From: Topomyia yanbarensis
Lineage: Eukaryota; Arthropoda; Insecta; Diptera; Culicidae
DNA length: 64,000 nt
Direction: 5' to 3'
Assembly: GCF_030247195.1 (NCBI RefSeq)
Contig: NC_080671.1
Location: forward strand, 7,889,343 to 7,953,342
Part shown: piece by piece, positions 55,899 to 64,000 of the stretch
How the letters are laid out: each line of letters begins with the position of its first letter
Numbering within the stretch: position 1 is the stretch's first letter
Notes under the pieces: generated by a model
Told to the model about the DNA's origin: nothing
Databases searched by the model: none
The model's input: only the letters and a program-made list of their open reading frames with translations
Translations under genes and position numbers: made by a program

Positions 55899-57353
55899 GA
55901 TTTGGTTTTATTATTAGTTATTTTTTATTTTTTTTTCTATCCCTTTATGGGCAGCTAGGGCCGAGGGAGGTGGCTAGCGGATTTCATACATTCTTGACCT
56001 GACGGACGAAGCTATGGTGCCTTGAACACAGGCAACGCAGATCCAAGGCCATCATTGAAATGATAAGTTCTGCGTTTGAGATGTACTTCATCCGGTTACC
56101 AGACGAATATCCTGTAATTACGTGTGATTTTGTATGTATATGTCTAATTGTGAGTCCTACTGTGGTGGTTTGTGTGTGGAATGTGTAAGTTTTAGCGTTC
56201 GAGTCCAGGGATGCATACTTGTCTGAGTTGGCGTGGATGCTCACTAATTGCGTAAGAGTGTGTGGATGTTTTTTCGAGAGTTGCTCTACTGGAGCTGCAG
56301 AGCTAGCGTGTCGGAAGAGCTACCCGTCAGAATCACTCGCTACAATTGCAGACGAGATCAATTGCAGCGGGTCGTGATTCTAAATGACATTTGTTGTACG
56401 ATACAGACATGTGCAAACACAGGGACGTCGCGATCTCGTGCATCATCACGAGGGGCCCGAGCGTTTGTCCGTTAACGTGTTCAATCACGTGGGCGTCTGT
56501 ATGTCGCGTGTGCCAGCATGCATGTAACTTCGCATGTATAAATTCGATTTTATAACCGTGTTTCCATTCGCATATTCGCGTGTGTTCTTAGACGATCGCG
56601 CGTGGGCCGTGAATTTGATACTCAATCTCCGCAGTATGGCTCAGATGCTAAAAGAGAGTGCGTTCTTCCATATCACTTTCGCTTATTCGACATTTTGGAT
56701 GTATTGGTGGACGATCGCATTTGCATGTTCGCTCCTGCCAATTCACGACGACGGACTCAGACATTTGTATGGTAGCGTATTCGATCGCGTGGGCCTATGT
56801 ATGTGGCGTGTGATGGCGTGTATGCAGCTTAGCGAGTATAGTTTCAGTTCTGTAGTCGTGCGGCCATGGAGCAGACTTCCGGACGTGATCGACCCGTGAC
56901 CGTGCGAACACGGGCGCCTGTGGGTTAGCATTTGTAAATTTGTGAATGCTATCACGATCATTTTATCAACGAGGTATTATCGTGCTTTGAGGATCGCGAG
57001 CGTAGGTGTGCATGAGTTATCGCGTAGGGCTGTCAAAGATTGTTTGGTATATTGCCATCTTCAGGAGCCCTGACATGGTACAGTCCAAATTTAGGAGAAT
57101 TCCAGGTCGGGGCTCGTCGTTAGTACTTGGCCCCAAACCCACAGTGTACATTATTTTGACCATGGCATAAGTGAGTAATAAAGGTCGCCAAGTGAAGTAC
57201 TAAATTTGATCACAATGCAGCTTAACTAAAAATAAAGTAATCGTATCCCAAGCTTCTACGTGATATCATCACTGTAATATTGCTTTGTTGGAAAAGCCCC
57301 GGACCACGTCAAGGTACAGTATCATGCCGAGGGATTTGGTTTTATTATTAGTT
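55899..57353 (-). mobile_element. Retroposed insertion with 21-bp target duplication
   Basis: GATTTGGTTTTATTATTAGT, plus one more shared T, occurs at 55899-55919 and 57333-57353. Directly inside the left copy is a T-rich run (ATTTTTTATTTTTTTTTC), which read on the minus strand is a 3' A-rich tail. Length about 1.41 kb. It has GATCGCGTGGGC-type words repeated inside (56487, 56785) and a 121-codon plus-strand frame (56534-56899) with no recognisable domain. This is the layout of a LINE-mobilised transcript or SINE/LINE fragment. The source is not recognised. Confidence 0.7.
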
Positions 57354-60270
57354 GTTAAAAAATTTCAATACAAAATATGTTGCTTGGATAAACAAATTTC
57401 ATATCGCGAAAAAAGCACAATCAAAAGCTGTGTGTTCGAGATCCGACTGACACTCATCAATATTTGTTTTCATTTATGTTTATTTTTATTTACATACCTA
57501 TTGTAAATGTATAAAAGACTTGCGGCTCCGTAAGGTCATTACAATGAGCCACTCCAAATAGTCAAATTATAAAAAAGGACTCATTATTCGCACTCTCTAA
57601 CCGTGTTAATAATTCACTTTTCAAGTTTGAGGCTTCTAAATTTACTAAATTTAAAATCGTGATTAAGATATATTTTGTCAAACGGTTTCTTGGCGGATTG
57701 GGCACGTGTCACTGTCTGTTTGATTTTCGGAGGTACGTGTATATTACTACTCAAACATATTTCCCGTAGAGATATTGACATCTCCAATTGATCGGCTTTA
57801 TTCTTCAACCAGACAAGGACCATCTGGTTATCGCACCTCAACACTATTTTTTACTGAAGGGCAGCTCGACAATCGAAAATTGGACTGTGAATTTGACTTC
57901 GAATGCATACCTAGTTCTCAAAACGAATATCATCCCGATAGTTTTCCCTACCTCAAATAAACGAATTAATTAATTGATTGAATGAATACATATTGACAAA
58001 AATGAACAATTTTGACCAAACTCTACTTTCCCAGTACCACTTTCAAGACCCATATCACGATCGATACATGGGGATTACATATCCCTATAGCAATCTCCAA
58101 ACAAATACTCAGCATGCATACCTAAATAGGCTAGTCGACATTGCTGTCTATAAACCGAGACGTGAAAATCCGATACAAAACTTCCAGAAGGAACTTCAAA
58201 CTCGAAAAACAAACACTCTTCCGGCGAGGAGCAACTTTGTGTATCGGATAAATCGTTCAAGTCGGCGAAAGTCACAGAATAAAAAAAAGTTTTCTCTTCA
58301 TCCTCCTAGCCTGCGCAAATAGAAGTCTTCTGTTGCTGGATTTCCTTCTTGACGGGGTTGTCCTTATAGTCGTCACCCACCTGCTGCCCAGTAAAATTGC
58401 GACGAAAAATTTATGTAAGTTTACCACACACACATGTGGGACTGTTAGCAATTTCGTGTTGGTGCCACCTGTGCCAAGTTTGTGGCGTTCCGTCAACCTC
58501 AAAGTAAGATAACCACCGTAAATTGTTTTCACCGGGTTCGCCCTGGGATTAGGAAGCTGCAATGAATTACGAACTGAATTATTAATGCTATTAGGGAAAA
58601 GTTTTCAATACCTATATACTTTAATGTGGCTTCAGGGTGTTCAATAGATAAAGTCCCAGTTTGTATTGGATAAAGTCAATTGAAAGTTGAAAAGTTTTGT
58701 GAAACTGCGAAATCTAACCACGATTTTTTGTATATGTGGAAAAGGCTTCTCTTCCAATTTCATATTTTAGTGCGAATCCCCAAACAATCAACAAAAACAC
58801 AAACTGTTACCGGAAATGATAAAACTGCTCTTACTTACAACTTGCAGCGATGCTCATTCTCGTTGTCATGTCAGCTCTCAGCAGATTTATATTACAATGC
58901 CACGTCAATTAAAATAGCAGACAGAACTTTGCACAACCATTGACAAATTTCCACTCAAGACAAGTGTGCAACGGAAGTAGTGTCAACGGGACCAGGAAGA
59001 GGCACGTTCAGTGGAAGCCAAATAGCTGCCACTTTGCACTGGCATCAGATGTTGTTGGCAGCAAAAGTGTATCACTTCCGTCGCTCCGATGCATCCCAGC
59101 CAGGATCTGGTGCGTAGACAAACTTGCAGACAAATATTGCTTTAACAGTATCGTGTAAAGATTAATTAAAGTTGTCCAAACTGTACAATCCTATACCAGA
59201 GCATACTTGGATGCCACAAATGTTCAACAGCTAACACAAACATTTCTCCAGCTGAAGCAAATCCCATCCACTACGGCTGCAAACGAAGGTCAAATAGCTC
59301 CTTGACACTAATTAGAAAGATAACAGCTAGAACAATGCTTATTAGATATTAGCTACGGCCGTAACCGCTCATCGCCCCACCCACGCAACTTGCAGTGGTC
59401 TGTCCCATGCTGTGCACTATTAATTGGCCTTGTGACCGCAATTTTTCTGCGTTGTTGTGATGTAAAGAAAAATTATGTTTCGTCTGAGCCTTCTTCCAGC
59501 TTGCCAGCTCTATGGTGCTTAATGTCTTACAAACTCGGCTGATGACACTCAGTTATGCGTTTGCTTCTGCTTTCATGACTCCAGTCAGAGTTATATGCTG
59601 GAAGTTTTCCACCCCAGTTTACATTGTAATAGAATTATAGGGGTTGCAGGAAGTAGGGATTGCGACATTTACTTCCAGCCGGTCACATAAATATACAAGA
59701 AATACGATTGGTCCCAGGTGGCTGCTCTGTGGAACACTGGAGGTAGTGTCAAATGCTTGGAAAAGTGTTTCCCCAATTTTCATGCTTGGTTCTCGGTTGG
59801 TCCATGATTGATTGATTGATTGTAATTGCAGTTCATTCTTATAAAGATGGGTAAATTTATTGGTAAATGTGTAAATTTATATAGTGTTGGGGGACTAAAT
59901 TCGATTTATTGTTTTTTTGTTAATGATGTGCTGAAATGTGTGAAGAAATTTTGAAAGATTCTGCTATTTCAAAACTAAGACAGTAGAAACTAAATGTCCT
60001 AAAATCATTTTCCCAGTTGCAAGAAGGCTACAGTCGAAGCTACAGTATATGACCGAATTATTGATTTTTGAATTTAGTTTTTATTGTTTATTTACTAGCT
60101 ACAGGAACGTACGAAAGAGGAGGGTTTTGGGGGTTCAAACGCATGCCATGCGGATTTTGAATTAGTTTTTATAACTTCTTTTAACAAAGTCGGATTGACT
60201 TGCGGTCTTCGACAAAGTTGTAGAATATTGAATTATCTTTCCTAATTTCACTTACAGTAATAATACAATA
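57354..60270. other. Long stretch without a supported gene
   Basis: Several 60-115-codon frames occur on both strands (for example 57978-58322 plus and 58272-58562 minus) but none shows a domain or a clean exon structure. GGCTCCGTAAGGTCATTAC at 57522 resembles LINE 3' UTR text. A (GATT)n microsatellite lies at about 59806-59822. Short unique exons of a host gene cannot be excluded. Confidence 0.4.
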
Positions 60271-60277
60271 AATACAG

Positions 60278-60450
60278 TGCCACCTAGCAGGCGAAAATGC
60301 AAGCTAGTGGATTTTCTCCATGAAAATTGTCGAAAAATCCCATACAAACTTCAGGCACATTGGTCCGATAGCTAGACTTGTCAGATTTACTTCAAATTTG
60401 GAGCAAGTACTCCTGGTAGCACTAGGAATTGACTCAGGGGTCGGCCGATA
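60278..60450 (+). repeat. Dispersed repeat with CAGTGCCACC motif, copy 2
   Basis: Counterpart of 2157-2300, with the same order of CAGTGCCACCTAGC, CAAATTTGGAGCA, CCTGGT and AGGAATT. Slightly longer on its left side. Confidence 0.45.
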
Positions 60451-60463
60451 TGGGTAATTTTTT

Positions 60464-61955
60464 TCTTGTCACTCTAATATGCACGTGTGGGTGTGTTAAC
60501 CTTCTAAATTCCACTGGCCGGCATATGGTCCAATCATCCCATGCAAACAACTTAATCTCGGGATATAGTAGGTATTAGCTCCACCGATTTTCCAATGACC
60601 CATTTCAGAATGACAGAAACCTAGCGGTACATTCCGACTTCATTTTCCCGTCGGGAAGCCCTGCTTAGTTATAATACGTGTACAATTATACCAGTATTAC
60701 AACAAACTTTCGATTCCTTGCCACGAATTCGTGTGCAAGGAATTGGCGCGTATTTATTGTGTTATAATTTTATGTACTTGGGTTTATTTAATTATTTTTT
60801 TTTGGTATCTCAGCCTTTTACCTTATACATACCTGAATGCCTAATTTTTTGCTTAATATACATAAATGACTGAAAAATAAATCCGAAAGCAAGAGTTGAG
60901 AGTTGTTTTTTGCGATCTTAAATAAGGTACTAGGTATAGGATGCACAGAAACAAGTGTATAGATTTTGCTCACCAACGGAAAAAAAAAGTTCGAGAATGT
61001 TGAGAAAATATTTTAAAGTGCGTTTTAGTTCAGATGATATTCGTTGCACATGCTGTGTCATATGTTCCATTTTCCGATTGTCAGTATATACCATGATCAG
61101 AAATGAGATATACTAACATTATTTTAATGATGACCAATCAAGAATTGTTGTGAAATGAACGAAGAAGTTTGCGTTTTCGCGCCTTCACCGTTGGGGAATT
61201 CAGGGCCGTGGACGGCAATTAGAGAAAAATGGTTGGAAGAGGAGCAAACCTGGTGGTATATTAGAATTTGCAAAATCATCCAAATGTACATAATGTCATT
61301 TATCTGCATGGTGATCAAACGTTACAAAACAACAAAAAAACAAATGCAAATAAAAGGAAACAAAATGCTAAAACAGAAAAATACATGTGACAAAAATTTT
61401 TGTACCTCTCGCTATGCGATGACCGATGAAGCAAACTGCTCACCGTCAGCCAGCAGTGGCACGCCGGTCAAACAAGCACCAGGAGTGGCCCATCGGTATC
61501 CGTACCAGCATATCAGGCGTTCGGATGTCTTCCTTCTCTTCTGTACTCCGCTATGACCGCTGAGATTACTTCCGAATACCACCAGCCAGAAGCGGTAGGC
61601 TGAGCTAACGTTCCACTCGCATTTCACACTAGCTCGAAGAACCCTCCTTCTTATGGCGATTTCGCTTGAACCTGAAACTGAGTCAGGTTCTAACCCCAAC
61701 TGCTGTCAGTTCATACATTTTGACAGCAGTTGGGGTTAGGAACTGACTCAGTTTCACCTCAAACAAAAACCACATTAGTGAGCAGCACAATTACGCCAAA
61801 ATCGTTCCGGGAACCCTGAATCAGCAATTCACCGTATAGAAATTCGTGTTCCACCGTAGGGAATTCGTCAAAAATGGTACAAAAACTTCCGAAACTACAG
61901 TAGGGAAAAAGCTGACAAAAAAAACCAAACTCATCTTGTCACTCTAATATGCACG
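60464..61955 (+). mobile_element. Possible insertion between 23-bp direct repeats
   Basis: TCTTGTCACTCTAATATGCA plus CGT occurs at 60464-60486 and 61933-61955. The right copy is preceded by an A-rich stretch (GACAAAAAAAACCAAAC), as expected for a retroposon inserted in plus orientation. The 1.45 kb between includes a 133-codon frame (61155-61556) without a known domain and the hairpin at 61673-61756. Chance or segmental duplication are alternatives. Confidence 0.5.
61673..61756. repeat. 35-bp near-perfect inverted repeat (hairpin)
   Basis: TGAAACTGAGTCAGGTTCTA and onward (61673-61707) is complementary to 61722-61756 with about two mismatches near GGTTC/AGTTCC. The spacer is 14 bases. It resembles the 9567-9682 structure in architecture but not in sequence. 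Confidence 0.85.
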
Positions 61956-63059
61956 TATGCTTATAACGTTGCACAGTTGTGAGCATTTGTGAAAGAGAGT
62001 ATATTAGTATTCTCTTCTCTCTTGAATTGTGGTTGTTGATTGTTTGATTATGTGGTAGATGTGGTTCACGAATGTACATACAATTTCGCTACGTCAGTTA
62101 AAAGTAAGACCATATGGCTTGTGGAGCGGACTTTAGGCAACAGGTATCTCTAATTTAATCTAATGTTAAGGTTTGGGAGGAAAAGTTTTGAATTTGTGTA
62201 TTACGATGCTTAATAAATTTAGGGAAACTCTGCGATGAGGCAGGGATACTCAAACATCAATATGCATTTTATCAGTTTTTTGGACGTTGGTCCCTTAGAT
62301 GACTACGTAAACGCTCAATCCAAAACATGTGGGTTCAGTTTATTCTAACATTGTATCTCTAGCTTACGAATATTTGGAATTTTTTAATTCTGTACCAAAA
62401 CGAAGAGATTATACATTATTCGCCTTTTGCAATGACAATTTATTTTTCAAACTATGATGTACTACATTCATTTCGTAAATGATATACGCACTGGTGGAAT
62501 CTTAACAAATATAATACTGACCACAAATTTTCAAATTTTATGAGTAAGATTTATGATTTCTATTAAACTGGATAATAACTATTAACGGAGTGTTTAAAAT
62601 GTACCTCATATTGCGGAATATTTAATAATCAGAAAAGTACTTCGAACTTCATCGAAAGTTGAGCAGGAATAGTAAAATTAGACAGGCCTTTCAGTCTTTG
62701 GGAAGAAATTAGTATCCCGCTTTAGTGCTTTAATGATCTGAACATATTAGTTCCCTGCAATTATTACGAGCTTGGTGGATAAAATTTTATTCGGAATATA
62801 GTCCAAATGAATCTTGACAGTTGACTTAAATGTCTTTATTCTAAGTTAGCCGAGATTTATCAAAAATGTTGACTTACTAACAGGTACCTGCAAATGTGAT
62901 CCCAAGAGTTCCAAGCGAATCCAAGGAGACCAGTTGGCGATCCGGTTCATGATGTCCTAGTAGTGATCTTCCGTTTGCCACAAAGCTACAAGTTTAATTT
63001 CTTTTTTTCCTTGTCATTTTTCTCTGGTTGTTCATATATTTTTTTCCTATTTCATAAAC
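61956..63059. other. AT-rich intergenic sequence
   Basis: No frames above background and no terminal repeats noticed. Confidence 0.45.
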
Positions 63060-63542
63060 ATTGCTATTCTAACATTCAAAATTTTCATAGCGAGTAAAGG
63101 CGCTTTAACCTAGGCTTATTAGCCAGGGCAAGGTGTAAATACCTCTGTCCCATCCCAAAGGACCAAAGGAGTGCCATTAACCTTCTTAGCCAAGTCGCTC
63201 CCAACGATTAATTATATTCCCTTTAAACTGAACCGGTCGGTACGGTTGTCCTCGTTTCTTCCTTCTTTAAAATTCAAAACAATACGTTAATTATATTATT
63301 CATTGAATGAATAATTTAATTGCCGTCTAATTTTGAAACATCTCCAAACCCAACTCTGCACAGTAGGCCTGGCCGTTTTAATATTTGCGACATATGAAAA
63401 TATTCTTCAAATATTAATATTGACAAGAAAAACACTACAGAATAACTGTAGTGTTTTCCAGGATGCTTTTCAATACTGGCTGTGTAAGGGTTAGAATAGA
63501 ATAGAGACTAGAATAAAATTGCTATTCTAACATTCAAAATTT
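63060..63542 (+). mobile_element. 5'-truncated LINE insertion with 25-bp duplication
   Basis: ATTGCTATTCTAACATTCAA plus AATTT occurs at 63060-63084 and 63518-63542. The 433 bp between end in a TTAGAATAGAATAGAGACTAGAATAAA-like short-unit tail, the style of some LINE 3' ends. The body includes CCAAAGGAGTGCCATTAACC and TTCTTAGCCAAGTCGCTCCC, which look like mosquito LINE 3' UTR sequence. No coding part remains. Confidence 0.65.
63429..63457. repeat. Small perfect hairpin
   Basis: AAAACACTACAG and CTGTAGTGTTTT pair over 12 bp around AATAA. It lies inside the 433-bp insertion, so is probably part of that element. Confidence 0.7.
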
Positions 63543-63769
63543 GTCGGCTGGTTGATAAAAACTTTACTCAATTTAACACTCATCAACATTTAAATCAAAC
63601 TGTATCGATTTTGTTGGCTATTTTCGGCAAATTTGAGACAATGAGAAACGAAAGCAATGAAATTGAAAGACGGATACGTATTCTAGAGCGAATCAGTTAT
63701 AAACTTAGACGGAAAACTAGGACTAGGCAAGCGCATATGGACATGATCGAAAGAAAATGTGAAGAGTCT

Positions 63770-64000
63770 TTTGCCTTCTGCTGAGTAGGAGCAGGGCGTT
63801 GCACTCAAGTCTACCGCATGGTCATAGATAGAACATAACTCATCATCGTGTTTTACCGCCGACGTCGGCAAAAGAAACTTCACAAATCCTCGCCTAGAAC
63901 GACCATTCGATCATTCTTTTCCACCTCTGCTAACATCAAGCCATGACGTGCAACGGGTGCAACGGGTGCAACGCCTAACTCCTACTCAGCAGAAGGCAAA
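63770..64000. mobile_element. MITE ending at the window edge
   Basis: TTTGCCTTCTGCTGAGTAGG plus AG (63770-63791) is the exact complement of the last 22 bases of the window (63979-64000). GGCGTTGCAC follows on both arms after two or three differing bases, giving termini of about 35 bp. A GTGCAACGGG tandem (three units) lies near the right arm. The outer right flank is outside the window, so the true end and any duplication are unknown. Confidence 0.8.

Noticed and set aside
56534..56899. 121-codon plus-strand frame as a membrane protein gene
   Set aside because: Lies inside a retroposed insertion, has no known domain, and overlaps open frames on the other strand, so it is likely chance.
1..64000. 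tRNA, rRNA and snRNA genes
   Set aside because: No cloverleaf with A/B box spacing, and no rRNA core sequence was noticed on either strand. A tRNAscan or Infernal run would be needed to exclude them.

Overview
This is animal DNA, most likely from a culicine mosquito. It has one intron-bearing host gene with very short introns, and the rest is densely packed with nested transposable elements of types familiar from mosquito genomes: BEL/Pao with a PHD-finger Gag, a DD37E Tc1/mariner relative, R1-, Jockey- and I-like LINEs, a P-like transposase, hAT and Harbinger-like MITEs, and foldback elements. I found no bacterial-type operons, CRISPR arrays, tRNA or rRNA genes. The species assignment is inference from this repeat mix, not from a marker gene.

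Host gene. Positions 5328-8194 (+) hold a complete five-exon BRD7/BRD9-type bromodomain gene of about 862 codons. It is the single insect member of the pair and a subunit of SWI/SNF-family remodellers. An AATAAA signal follows at 8284.

Layout. 1-4980 holds dispersed repeats, a decayed DD37E transposon (2874-4140), a hAT MITE with an 8-bp target duplication (4298-4677) and a TTA-flanked MITE (4697-4978). 8448-16604 holds a MITE, R1 and Jockey LINE fragments on the minus strand separated by a 55-bp perfect hairpin, then an I-like LINE on the plus strand whose RNase H frame runs directly into a P-element/THAP9-type transposase remnant. 16607-24539 is a nearly intact, young BEL/Pao retrotransposon (minus strand, two 781-bp LTRs, GGGAT target duplication) inserted in the end of a MITE. 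25613-27033 and 42924-44786 are two copies of one long repeat that carries a conserved CRE-TATA-initiator arrangement. 29599-39948 is bounded by 28-bp perfect inverted repeats and contains a foldback hAT (30208-31099) and a 4.6-kb hAT (32789-37403), which itself contains a LINE. 40-48 kb holds LINE and BEL/Pao remnants, a large foldback element interrupted by repeat copy B, and a 951-bp TA-flanked inverted-repeat element. 50-64 kb holds a mariner remnant, MITEs, a 94-bp palindromic tandem array (53.6-54.5 kb), three insertions flanked by 21-25-bp direct repeats, two hairpins, and a MITE cut by the window end.

Apart from the bromodomain gene I could support no host coding gene. I did not find a convincing new biological system. 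The most interesting signals are the chimeric LINE/P-transposase reading frame, the long perfect hairpin, the foldback elements, the conserved promoter inside the repeat pair and the palindromic satellite. All boundaries and homology calls were made by eye.
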